A DNA stretch of 64,000 nt. It comes from Streptomyces flaveolus (GTDB taxonomy: Bacteria; Actinomycetota; Actinomycetes; Streptomycetales; Streptomycetaceae). The notes beneath the pieces are model-generated. The model saw only the letters and a list, made by a program, of their open reading frames with translations. It was not told where the DNA came from and made no database searches. The position numbers were made by a program, and so were the translations under genes. Shown in pieces: positions 10,191 through 22,305 of the stretch; position 1 is the first letter of the stretch, and every line of letters starts with the position of its first letter. Location: assembly GCF_000716535.1 (NCBI RefSeq), contig NZ_JNWV01000006.1, positions 124,001 through 188,000 on the forward strand, in the 5' to 3' direction.

Positions 10191-11080
10191 GCGGTGTACT
10201 GGGCCTCGATCTCCGGGCGGTACGGCATCGACGCCGACGCGCCTTCCCGCTGGACGGAGATCGCCGCCGCGGCCGCCGCCCAGGACAGGGCCTCGCGTAC
10301 CGGTTTCTCCTCGGCGAGGGCCACCGCGAGCGTGCCGACGAACGTGTCGCCCGCGCCCGTGGAGTCCACGGCCCGCACGCGGGGCGCGGGGACCACGAGC
10401 GGTTCGGCGCCCCGCGTCACGTACAGGCAGCCCGTGGCGCCCAGGGTGACCACCACCTCCGGCACCAGGTCCAGCAGGGCGGCTGCCGCCTCGCGCGGGT
10501 CGGTGCGGCCGGTGAGGGTGACCGCCTCGTACTCGTTCGGCACCAACAGGTCGATCGTGGACAGGAGTTCGGGCGGCAACGGCTGGACCGGGGACGGGGT
10601 GAGGACCGTACGGACGCCGTGCCGGTGGGCCGCCTCCGCGCCCGCGACGACCGCCGCCAGCGGGATCTCCAGTTGCAGCAGCAGGGCGTCGGCGGTGGCG
10701 ATCACCCCCTCGTCACCGGGGGAGAGGTGGTCGACCGTGCCGTTCGCGCCGGGGATGACGACGATCGCGTTGCCGCCCTCGTCGTCCACCACGATGTGCG
10801 CGGTGCCGGACGGGCCCTCGACCGTGCGCAGGAAGTCGGTGTCCACACCGGAGTGTTCGAGGGTGTCGCGCAACCGGGCACCGAAGGCGTCGTTGCCGAC
10901 CGCGCCGATCATCGAGACGGTGGCGCCGGCGCGGGCCGCCGCGATCGCCTGGTTGGCGCCCTTGCCGCCGGGGATCGTACGGAACTCCCGTCCCGTCACG
11001 GTCTCCCCGCGCTGCGGGGCCTTGCCGACGTAGGTGACGAGATCCATGTTCGTGCTGCCGAGGACGGCGATGTGGGTCAT
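10187..11080 (-). CDS. rbsK: Ribokinase (PfkB family)
   Basis: Phosphorylates a free pentose, most likely D-ribose, at O5. It is 297 residues. PfkB signatures are complete: NMDLVTYV near the N-terminus, GGKGANQAIAAARAGATVSM, the substrate-lid region, and the anion-hole/catalytic motif DSTGAGDTFVGTLAVAL with the general-base Asp. The ATG at 11080 overlaps the stop of the upstream ADP-ribosylglycohydrolase gene, and its own stop overlaps the CaiB-family start. No ribose transporter or RbsD is adjacent. The likely ribose source is therefore hydrolysis by the four glycohydrolase-family neighbours (inference). Confidence 0.9.
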   Translation of the reverse strand: MTHIAVLGSTNMDLVTYVGKAPQRGETVTGREFRTIPGGKGANQAIAAARAGATVSMIGAVGNDAFGARLRDTLEHSGVDTDFLRTVEGPSGTAHIVVDDEGGNAIVVIPGANGTVDHLSPGDEGVIATADALLLQLEIPLAAVVAGAEAAHRHGVRTVLTPSPVQPLPPELLSTIDLLVPNEYEAVTLTGRTDPREAAAALLDLVPEVVVTLGATGCLYVTRGAEPLVVPAPRVRAVDSTGAGDTFVGTLAVALAEEKPVREALSWAAAAAAISVQREGASASMPYRPEIEAQYTA

Positions 11081-12438
11081 GGTCGGGTCGCCTCCAGGTG
11101 GGTGAGGTGGGCGAGGGTGTCGAAGCCGGTGCCGTCGAAATCCGCGACGGTGGTGGCGAGCCGGTTCTTCAGCGGGGCCCGCCAGCGGTCGGGGAGCGCG
11201 TCGGGGGAGCCGGCGAGGAGGCCGGCGATGCTTCCGGCGGTGGCGCCGTTGGAATCGGTGTCCCAACCACCGGAAACGGCACGGCAGACGGACCCCGTGA
11301 AGTCGCCGTCGGCGTGGGTGAGGGCGGCGACGATCAGGGCGGTGTTGGGGAGGGCGTGGACCCAGTGGTGGGTGGGGCCGTAGACGGCGTGGAGTTCGTC
11401 CACGACGTCGTCGAAGTCGTCCGTGGAGGTGGCCAGTCGGACGGCGTGGTCGATCGCCTTCGCCAGACGGGAGCGGGCCGGGACCACCGCGCGGCCGGTG
11501 CGCAGACAGGCGTGGACGTCGTGCGTGCCGGTGGCGGCCGTGGCGATGGCGGCGGCCGTGAACATCGCCGCGTAGACACCGTTGGCGGTGTGGGTGAGGA
11601 CCGCGTCGCGGTGGGCCTGTCCGGCGGCGGCGGCCGGGTCGCCGGGGTTGCTCCAGCCGTGCATGTCGGCGCGGATCAGCGCGCCGATCCACTCGCGGAA
11701 CGGGTTGCGGTGGCGGGCCGTGTGCGGGGGTTCGATGCCGGTGAGGAGGTTGCGGTGGGCGACGCGCTCGGCGGTGAAGGTGCGGCCGGGCGGGAGTTCT
11801 TCGAGCCAGAGCCGGGCCACGTCGTCGGTGGTGAAGGTCCTGCCGTGGCGCTGGAGCAGGAGGAGGTTGAGCAGGGGGTAGTCGAGGTCGTCGTCCTCGG
11901 GCATGCCGTCGATGTTCTCGGCGAGCGAGGTGGCGGCCGAGCGGCGGTTCCAGGGGTGCGTGGCCAGGAGGTCGTCGGGGACTCCCCGGGCGGTGAACCA
12001 GGTGGCGAGGGGCCAGTTCCCGGTCGCCCGGGCGAGGGCGCGGATGCCGTCGAGCGGGAGTTTCTCGACCGGTTTGCCGAGGAGGCAGCCGATGGCCCGG
12101 CCGAGCCAGGCGGCCTCCAGGGCACGCGGGTCCGGTGCGGCGGCGGACCGTCCGGTGGGCCAGTCGGGGCACTGGGACATGATGCGGGCCAGGTCCGTCG
12201 GCTCGTCTTCGGCGAAGCGGCTGGGCAGGTCGGCGAGTTCGTCCAGCAGGTCCTCCGCCAGCAGGCGCAGATAGCGGGACACCCGGTGCGCGGACGCGCC
12301 CGCGCGCTCCGGGGCGTCCGGGCCGCCCGCCGCCCGCCAGCGCGCCTCGACCGCCTTCGGCTCGCGCCCGTCCAGGCGGGCCTGGCGCAGCTCGTGGCCC
12401 AGCAGGTCCTCCGGCTGGACCCAGGTCAGTCGGAGCAC
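11077..12438 (-). CDS. ADP-ribosylglycohydrolase-family protein D (EDDD variant)
   Basis: A 453-residue protein of the DraG/ARH fold with an N-terminal extension of about 105 residues. The first family element is WLGRAIGCLLGKPVEK (residues 111-126), the metal-site region is EDDDLDY (181-187) instead of the usual TDDT, and the C-terminal metal motif is GGWDTDSNGATAGSIAG (about 390-406). Acidic metal-ligand positions are thus kept. The GTG start at 12438 overlaps the upstream gene by 13 nt; a longer frame exists upstream but is the shadow of the neighbour. It is coupled to ribokinase (overlap 4 nt). Family members remove ADP-ribose from proteins or small molecules; the actual substrate here is unknown. 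Confidence 0.82.
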   Translation of the reverse strand: MLRLTWVQPEDLLGHELRQARLDGREPKAVEARWRAAGGPDAPERAGASAHRVSRYLRLLAEDLLDELADLPSRFAEDEPTDLARIMSQCPDWPTGRSAAAPDPRALEAAWLGRAIGCLLGKPVEKLPLDGIRALARATGNWPLATWFTARGVPDDLLATHPWNRRSAATSLAENIDGMPEDDDLDYPLLNLLLLQRHGRTFTTDDVARLWLEELPPGRTFTAERVAHRNLLTGIEPPHTARHRNPFREWIGALIRADMHGWSNPGDPAAAAGQAHRDAVLTHTANGVYAAMFTAAAIATAATGTHDVHACLRTGRAVVPARSRLAKAIDHAVRLATSTDDFDDVVDELHAVYGPTHHWVHALPNTALIVAALTHADGDFTGSVCRAVSGGWDTDSNGATAGSIAGLLAGSPDALPDRWRAPLKNRLATTVADFDGTGFDTLAHLTHLEATRP

Positions 12439-13622
12439 GGGCGGCCTCCGAGCGCGGTGAACGCCTCCTCGTGGGCGCGCCGGCGGCGGACGTCCCGGTC
12501 GAAGATCTCGCGCGCGACCTCGGTGAGCGTCCGGGCCGGCGCCCACAGGTCCAGGCGGCTGGCGTCGGCGACCGTCTTCGCCCACTCCTCGGGGACGGGT
12601 GAGCCGAGCGCGCCCGCGAGGGCACCGGCCATCGTCGCGATCGAGTCGCAGTCACGGCCGTAGTTGACCGAGCCGAGCACGGCCTGCCGGTAGTCACCGC
12701 CGGAGACGACCAGCATGCCCAGCGCCACCGGGAGTTCCTCGATGGAGTGCAGCCGCGAGGGGCGGCGGGCGGCGAGGGAGGGCGCGCGGTAGTCCGGGCC
12801 GACGGTGTCGTACGGCGCCACCGCCGCGCGCAGCGGACCGAGCGCCGACTCGAAGTCCCGGTGCCCGGCCGCTACTTCGCAGACCTTCTCGATCGCCGTA
12901 CGGGTGCCGTCCTTGGCCAGGGACAGGCAGGCGCTCACCACCGAGTCGGCAGTCGCCCCCGGAGCGGTCGCGGCGGCCACCGCCGCGGCGAACACACCGG
13001 CCGCCTCACGGCCGTACGACGACTGGTGCGCGCCCGCGATGTCCAGCGCCTCGGCGTACGCGGCGGCCGGGTTGGCCGCGTTGACCAGGCCGACCGGGGC
13101 CATGTACATCGCGGCGCCGCAGTTGACGATGTTGCCGGTGCCCGCTTCCCGGGGGTCGGCGTGACCGTAGGCCAGCCGGGCCACCAGCCACTTCTCGGCG
13201 AGGAAGAGGCGGTGCAGCGGCAGGGCCTCCGCCTCCAGCTCGGGGATCCAGCGGGGGGTGGTCATCAGGTCCGGGACCAGGTGGTCGGCGATCGCGTACG
13301 CGTCCAGGTGGTCGCGGACGCGGTCGTAGACACGGACCAGCGCGTGTGTCATCAGGGTGTCGTCGGTGACGTGGCCGTCGCCCTTGTGGTACGGCGCGAT
13401 GGGGCGGGCGGTGCGCCAGGCGTCACCGTGCCAGGGGCCGACGACACCGTGCACGCGACCGCCGTGCCGTTCGGTGATCTGGTCGGGGGAGTAGCCCTCG
13501 ACCGGGCCGCCGAGGGCGTCACCGACGGCGGCTCCCACCAGGGCGGCGGCGACGCGGTCGGCGAGACCGTTCGGGCTGGGGCCGCTGCTTTCTTCTTCTT
13601 TGGGCGTCATGCCCCGAATCAT
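12426..13622 (-). CDS. ADP-ribosylglycohydrolase-family protein C
   Basis: A 398-residue DraG/ARH-fold protein with canonical dinuclear metal-site motifs: AALVGAAVGDALGGPVEG at 26-43, TDDT at 86-89 (GHVTDDTLMTHAL) and GRDCDSIATMAGALAGALG at 322-340. It should be a catalytically competent (ADP-)ribosyl hydrolase. The ATG at 13622 overlaps the previous stop (ATGA); an internal ATG at 13610 (MTPKEEES) is an alternative start. In this operon it is the second-clearest candidate for an active enzyme beside protein A. Substrate specificity cannot be inferred from motifs alone. Confidence 0.85.
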   Translation of the reverse strand: MIRGMTPKEEESSGPSPNGLADRVAAALVGAAVGDALGGPVEGYSPDQITERHGGRVHGVVGPWHGDAWRTARPIAPYHKGDGHVTDDTLMTHALVRVYDRVRDHLDAYAIADHLVPDLMTTPRWIPELEAEALPLHRLFLAEKWLVARLAYGHADPREAGTGNIVNCGAAMYMAPVGLVNAANPAAAYAEALDIAGAHQSSYGREAAGVFAAAVAAATAPGATADSVVSACLSLAKDGTRTAIEKVCEVAAGHRDFESALGPLRAAVAPYDTVGPDYRAPSLAARRPSRLHSIEELPVALGMLVVSGGDYRQAVLGSVNYGRDCDSIATMAGALAGALGSPVPEEWAKTVADASRLDLWAPARTLTEVAREIFDRDVRRRRAHEEAFTALGGRPCSD

Positions 13623-14737
13623 CCTCCTGGGCGGGCCGGTTGTGCGGCTTCCAGGAGTCCGGCGAGTTCCACCAGGTCGGTGCCGGTGAGGCGGGGCAGG
13701 GTGCAGCCGGGCAGGACGCGGCAGGCGTCCCGCCAGGTCTCGGGGACGGCCGCGCCGCCGCCGAGGGCGCCGGTGAGCGCGCCGGCGAGGGCGGGGGCGG
13801 AGTCGGCGACCCGCGACAGGCAGGCGGCGGCCGGCACGGCCTCGGCGATCCGGCCCCGGGCGGCGGTGGCCAGGGCGAGCGCGACGGGGACGGTCTCCGC
13901 GGCGGCGATGCCGTAGCTGTAGACGTGGTCGACGATCTGGTGTTCCAGGAGGGGCACGAGGGCGAAGGCGGACTCGCTGTCCTCGGCCAGGGCGAGGGCG
14001 TGGCGGGTGTTGCGGCCGATCTCGGTGTCCGCCGGGAGTTCGGCGAGCGCGGCGGTCACGCAGGCGTCGGTGTCCGCGTCGGCGAGGGCGAGGGAGAGGG
14101 CCGCCGCCATCGCCCGCGCACCGTGCACGCCGTCGCCGTCCTGGGTGTAGCGGGCGTCGAACTCGGCGAGCGCGGCGGCCTGTTCCGGATCACCGGGGTG
14201 GGCCACGGCGAGGACGCAGGCGCGGACGCAGGCCGCGTCGTCGAAGTAGTGCGGGTTGTCGTGGCCGGTGGCGGGCGGGCGCAGGCCGGTGGCGAGGTTG
14301 CCGAGGCCGGCGCGGACGGAGATGCGGGCGCGCAGCGGCAGTACGGCGGACTCGACCTCCGGGGCGCGGTCCGCCGCGGCGGCGACCTCGGAGGCCACGG
14401 CGGTCCAGGTGAGGTCGATGGCGGCGCGCATACGGCGGGCCCGGCTGAGGTCGCCCAGGACGTCGTCGTCGCCGGCGCGCAGGACCGCCTCCGCGGCGAA
14501 CGCCGCCCACTCGGCGTCGTCGGAGGGGCCGAGGCGGAGGGGCTCGGGGGACTGGTTGAGGGCGATCGGCACCGGGAGGGTGGTGGTGGCGTTCTGCTCG
14601 GCGAAGGTGTCCAGTTCCCGGGTGAGACGACGGGTCCACTCGGGCATGCGGGCGGCGCGGTGCCGGGCGGCGGGCCAGCCGGCGGCGTCTCCGGCGGCCA
14701 GGCCGAGGAGGAGGCCCTCGATACGGCGCGCAGTCAT
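13619..14737 (-). CDS. Divergent ADP-ribosylglycohydrolase-family protein B
   Basis: A 372-residue member of the same family, recognised by the N-terminal IEGLLLGLAAGDAAGWP and by gene context. The canonical TDDT is replaced by SDDAEW (72-77), and the C-terminal metal motif reads RVADSAPALAGALTGALGG, lacking the GRDxDS aspartate pattern. Two or more metal ligands are therefore altered, so it may be inactive, use another metal arrangement, or act as a partner subunit. The ATG at 14737 overlaps the stop of protein A by 4 nt. Retention within a tightly packed operon argues against decay. Confidence 0.75.
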   Translation of the reverse strand: MTARRIEGLLLGLAAGDAAGWPAARHRAARMPEWTRRLTRELDTFAEQNATTTLPVPIALNQSPEPLRLGPSDDAEWAAFAAEAVLRAGDDDVLGDLSRARRMRAAIDLTWTAVASEVAAAADRAPEVESAVLPLRARISVRAGLGNLATGLRPPATGHDNPHYFDDAACVRACVLAVAHPGDPEQAAALAEFDARYTQDGDGVHGARAMAAALSLALADADTDACVTAALAELPADTEIGRNTRHALALAEDSESAFALVPLLEHQIVDHVYSYGIAAAETVPVALALATAARGRIAEAVPAAACLSRVADSAPALAGALTGALGGGAAVPETWRDACRVLPGCTLPRLTGTDLVELAGLLEAAQPARPGG

Positions 14738-16233
14738 GGCCGCCCCTCGCCGTCCGGTCGCCCGGTGAGGGGGCTTCGCCGGATGGCCCCTCGCCCCTCG
14801 CCGTCCGGTCGCCCGGCATGCCCGGCCCCCACCAGGGGGCTCCGCCCGCCGGCCGGTCGCCCCGCCTTGCCGTCCCCCACCAAGGGGCTCCGCCCGCCGG
14901 ACCCCCGATCCCCCGCCCACCCACCACCCGACTCGGTCGACTGGGTGGTGAGGGGCCGGGATGGGAGGAGTTCGGTCGGCTGGATGGTGGGGGGTGGGGG
15001 TGGGAGGAGTTCGGTCGGCTGGGTCGCTGGGGCAGAGGGTGGGAGGAGTTCGGCCGGGAGTGGCCGCACCACACTCTCGACTGCCACCCGCGCCGCCTCC
15101 GCCACGGCCCCCGGCAGCACCGCGGCCAACGTCACCGGCGGCTCAGCGGCGATCAGCTCCCTCTTCTCCGCCGCCCCAGCCGTGATCACCTCCCGCTTCT
15201 CCACCGCCCCGGTCTCCACCCCTCCCGTGCTCCCTTCCGCCGCCGTCACCAGGAGTTCCGCGATCTCCCGTACGTGGTGGCCGGCGATGGACGGCAGGCA
15301 GCGACCCCGGGCCGGGCCGATCGCCGCGGACCAGTGGGGCGGGATCGCCGAGAGGCCCTGGGTCGCGCCGGAGAGGGCGCCCGCCACCGCCGCCGTCGTG
15401 TCCGCGTCGCGGCCCATGTTGACGGCCGTCAGGACCGCCTCCCGGAAGTCGCCGTCGGCCGCCGCGTACGCGCCGAAGGCGAGGGCGACCGCTTCCGGGG
15501 CCAGGTCGGTCCAGGGGTAGCCGCCGATGACGACCGCGGAGCGGACCGCGCGTTCGCCGCGATGCGCCACCGCCACCGCGCGCCGCAGGGAGCGAGCCGT
15601 CCAGGAGTCGTCCGGGATCACCGCGAGCGCGGAGGCGATCACCACCGGGACCGCAGCGCCGGTCATCGCCGCCGCCACACCCGCCGCGACCGCCTGGCCG
15701 CCGTAGATGCCCTCGCCCTCGTGACTGACGGAACCGTCGATGGCCACCAGCCGGGCCGCTTCGGCGGGTCGCCCGGCGGCGAAGACCCCGAAGGGTGCCG
15801 CCCGCATCGCCAGCCCGTCGCTCCAGGCGTGCCGGTGCTGGGCCGAGATGGGGGCGGCCAGACCACGGCGGAGGTTCTCCAGCGTGCCGCGCTCGCTGAA
15901 GCCGGCGCCGCGGAAGGGCCCCTCGGCCCGGTCGGCGATCCACTCGTGCCAGGCCGCCTCGACGTGCTCCGGGGTGAGCGCCGAGCCGTGCTGGGCCAGC
16001 AGCAGACCGGAGAAGATCGCGTACTCGGTGTCGTCCGTGCCGGACGGCTGCTCGCTGACGTATCCGGTGATCCGGCCCCAGCGGGCGCGGATCTCGGAGG
16101 GCCTGAGGTTCTCCGCCGGTGCGCCCAGCGCGTCCCCGACGGCCAGGCCGAGCAGCGCGCCCCGGGCCCGCTCACGGAGTCCGGGGGCTTCACCGGGCGC
16201 CGGGGCCGGGGGAGTGCAGGCGGTCGATGCCAT
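14734..16233 (-). CDS. ADP-ribosylglycohydrolase-family protein A with repetitive C-terminal tail
   Basis: First gene of the operon, 499 residues. Residues 21-335 form the DraG/ARH fold: GALLGLAVGDALGAPAEN at 25-42, GTDDTEYAIFSGLLLAQHG with TDDT at 66-69, and MGRDADTTAAVAGALSGA with GRDADT at 274-279. Both metal-site motifs are canonical, so activity is expected. From about 335 to 499 the protein is Pro/Gly/Arg-rich and built of two kinds of short repeat (PTELLP-type, then GRSPLVG-type). The ATG at 16233 is chosen because AAGGAGG lies about 7 nt upstream; the open frame continues farther without a ribosome site. Confidence 0.85.
   Translation of the reverse strand: MASTACTPPAPAPGEAPGLRERARGALLGLAVGDALGAPAENLRPSEIRARWGRITGYVSEQPSGTDDTEYAIFSGLLLAQHGSALTPEHVEAAWHEWIADRAEGPFRGAGFSERGTLENLRRGLAAPISAQHRHAWSDGLAMRAAPFGVFAAGRPAEAARLVAIDGSVSHEGEGIYGGQAVAAGVAAAMTGAAVPVVIASALAVIPDDSWTARSLRRAVAVAHRGERAVRSAVVIGGYPWTDLAPEAVALAFGAYAAADGDFREAVLTAVNMGRDADTTAAVAGALSGATQGLSAIPPHWSAAIGPARGRCLPSIAGHHVREIAELLVTAAEGSTGGVETGAVEKREVITAGAAEKRELIAAEPPVTLAAVLPGAVAEAARVAVESVVRPLPAELLPPSAPATQPTELLPPPPPTIQPTELLPSRPLTTQSTESGGGWAGDRGSGGRSPLVGDGKAGRPAGGRSPLVGAGHAGRPDGEGRGAIRRSPLTGRPDGEGRP
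14740..15060. repeat. Imperfect tandem repeats in the tail of ARH protein A
   Basis: On the plus strand, TGGGAGGAGTTCGGTCGGCTG occurs at 14962-14982 and 15001-15021, with a degenerate third copy from 15040 (period 39 nt, 13 codons, encoding PTELLP units). Next to it GGCTCCGCCCGCCGG recurs in a longer unit (about 14840-14900), encoding GGRSPLVG plus GRPxG. The repeats are in frame. Confidence 0.75.
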
Positions 16234-16378
16234 GGGCGGCCTCCTTCGGCGGGGTCGCGCGGGGACCCTTTGCGGATGTGTCCCACGGGAGGCGGCCGCG
16301 TGAGCCGACGGTGGGGCTCTGTCACCCGGTCGGCATCTGAGCTGATATTCGCACATCTGAGCACTTAAGGAAGAACCC

Positions 16379-16397
16379 GCAGGTTAGCCGAGCCTTT
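16379..16397. promoter_or_regulatory. Candidate iron box (DmdR/IdeR type)
   Basis: The 19 bases GCAGGTTAGCCGAGCCTTT agree with the IdeR/DmdR consensus TTAGGTTAGGCTAACCTAA at 13 of 19 positions by eye, including the central AGGTTAG and CCT. It lies between the ARH operon and the divergent VIT1/CCC1-type transporter, about 100 nt from the latter's start. A weaker GTTAG-containing stretch follows at about 16464-16483. Confidence 0.4.
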
Positions 16398-16497
16398 CCT
16401 TGCTGGCGCGGGCGAAATGATGAGCGTAAGTTCTGTGTTGTCGAAAAGTAGAACTCGTCCAAAGTTAGCTTTGGCTTAGCTTCCTTGGGGGGCCCGG

Positions 16498-17229
16498 ATG
16501 GCCATCATCGAAACCGAGGCCGCGCTGCACGAGGCGCACCGTGACAACCACACGCACCGCGATGTGAACGGCGGATGGCTGCGGCCCGCCGTCTTCGGCG
16601 CCATGGACGGTCTCGTCTCCAACCTCGCCCTGATGACGGGCGTGGCCGGCGGGGCCGTGAGCCAGCACACCATCGTCATCACCGGCCTCGCGGGGCTCGC
16701 CGCCGGCGCCTTCTCCATGGCGGCCGGCGAGTACACGTCCGTTGCCTCCCAGCGGGAACTGGTCGAGGCGGAACTCGACGTCGAGCGCCGCGAGCTGCGC
16801 AGGCATCCGCAGGACGAGGAGGACGAGCTGGCCGCGCTGTACGTGGCCCGCGGGGTCGAGCCGGCACTGGCCCGGCAGGTCGCCCGGCAGCTCTCCAAGG
16901 ATCCGGAGCAGGCGCTGGAGATCCACGCCCGCGAGGAGCTGGGCATCGACCCCGGCGATCTGCCCTCGCCGCTGGTCGCCGCCGTCTCGTCCTTCGGGTC
17001 GTTCGCGCTCGGTGCCCTGCTGCCCGTGCTGCCGTACCTGCTCGGCGCGACCGTGCTGTGGCCCGCCGTCCTGCTCGCTCTCGTCGGGCTCTTCGCGTGT
17101 GGTGCCGTCGTGGCCAGGGTGACCGCGCGCAGTTGGTGGTTCAGTGGTCTGCGGCAGCTCGCGCTCGGCGGTGCGGCGGCCGGTGTGACGTACGCCCTGG
17201 GCAGCCTGTTCGGAACGGCCGTAGGATAG
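16498..17229 (+). CDS. VIT1/CCC1 family metal (Fe2+/Mn2+) transporter
   Basis: A 243-residue membrane protein with the VIT1/CCC1 pattern: RPAVFGAMDGLVSNLALMTGVAGG in the first helix region, GLAGLAAGAFSMAAGEYTSVASQRE in the second, a cytoplasmic Glu-rich helical segment (about residues 85-150) typical of the metal-binding domain, and three C-terminal helices. Family members move ferrous iron or manganese out of the cytoplasm. ATG at 16498 follows a GGGGGG-rich ribosome site. It is divergent from the ARH operon and has a candidate iron box upstream, consistent with metal-responsive control. Confidence 0.88.
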   Translation: MAIIETEAALHEAHRDNHTHRDVNGGWLRPAVFGAMDGLVSNLALMTGVAGGAVSQHTIVITGLAGLAAGAFSMAAGEYTSVASQRELVEAELDVERRELRRHPQDEEDELAALYVARGVEPALARQVARQLSKDPEQALEIHAREELGIDPGDLPSPLVAAVSSFGSFALGALLPVLPYLLGATVLWPAVLLALVGLFACGAVVARVTARSWWFSGLRQLALGGAAAGVTYALGSLFGTAVG

Positions 17230-17256
17230 AGCGACCGGTACGTATGCGATGGGCCG

Positions 17257-17294
17257 CATAAGTAACCGTTACTCGTGGGTTTCGAGTCGTTTAC
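17257..17294 (-). promoter_or_regulatory. Candidate GlnR box, distal
   Basis: Read on the minus strand: GTAAA - 6 nt - GAAAC - 6 nt - GTAAC - 6 nt - TTATG, close to the actinobacterial GlnR pattern gTnAc-n6-GaAAc-n6-gTnAc-n6-GaAAc in the first three elements. The fourth element is poor. It is about 410 nt from the gltB start, just after the VIT1/CCC1 gene. Confidence 0.35.
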
Positions 17295-17604
17295 CAGCGG
17301 GCATGAGCCGTACGCGCTGTGGGCAATGACGCCTGCCGCACCCCCGCGGGGTGGGCGATGACGCTCGCCCCGGACCCCCTTCGGGCCGCCGGACGCCGAT
17401 CCGACCGATCTTGTCCGCGACGGTCCCCCACAAAACGTCGGCCGCCACCGCGCGGCCCCCGCCGTCACCGCACGGCACCGCCGTCCTCGGACGGCACGGC
17501 GCCGCCATCGCACGGCACCCCGCCGCGTCCGCGCGGCACCTCCGCCGCGACCGCGGCGTCCGCATGTTGGAACGGTGTTTCCGGTTCCCGAGAACCGCTC
17601 CATC

Positions 17605-17620
17605 ATGTAACCTGCACGAA
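17605..17620 (+). promoter_or_regulatory. Candidate GlnR half-box in the gltB promoter
   Basis: GTAAC - 6 nt - GAAAT matches an a-site/b-site pair of the GlnR consensus (GTnAC-n6-GAAAC) with one mismatch. It lies about 90 nt upstream of the chosen gltB start, in the AT-richer promoter stretch. Confidence 0.4.
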
Positions 17621-17706
17621 ATTTTGATCTCATCGCAGATCTCGCAGAGGGCCAACGTCGTCCCTCGGCACTTGCCACATGCCACATGACGACGACGGGA
17701 GAGCCG

Positions 17707-22297
<4,591 letters not shown>

Positions 22298-22305
<8 letters not shown>

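Larger units (their letters stand above)
17230..17706. other. Long intergenic region upstream of gltB
   Basis: No gene is supported in these 477 bases. Bases 17300-17560 are GC-rich and contain repeated short GCACGGCACC-like units. The last 150 bases are much less GC-rich and look like the gltB promoter region. Two possible GlnR-type sites are listed separately. Confidence 0.6.
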
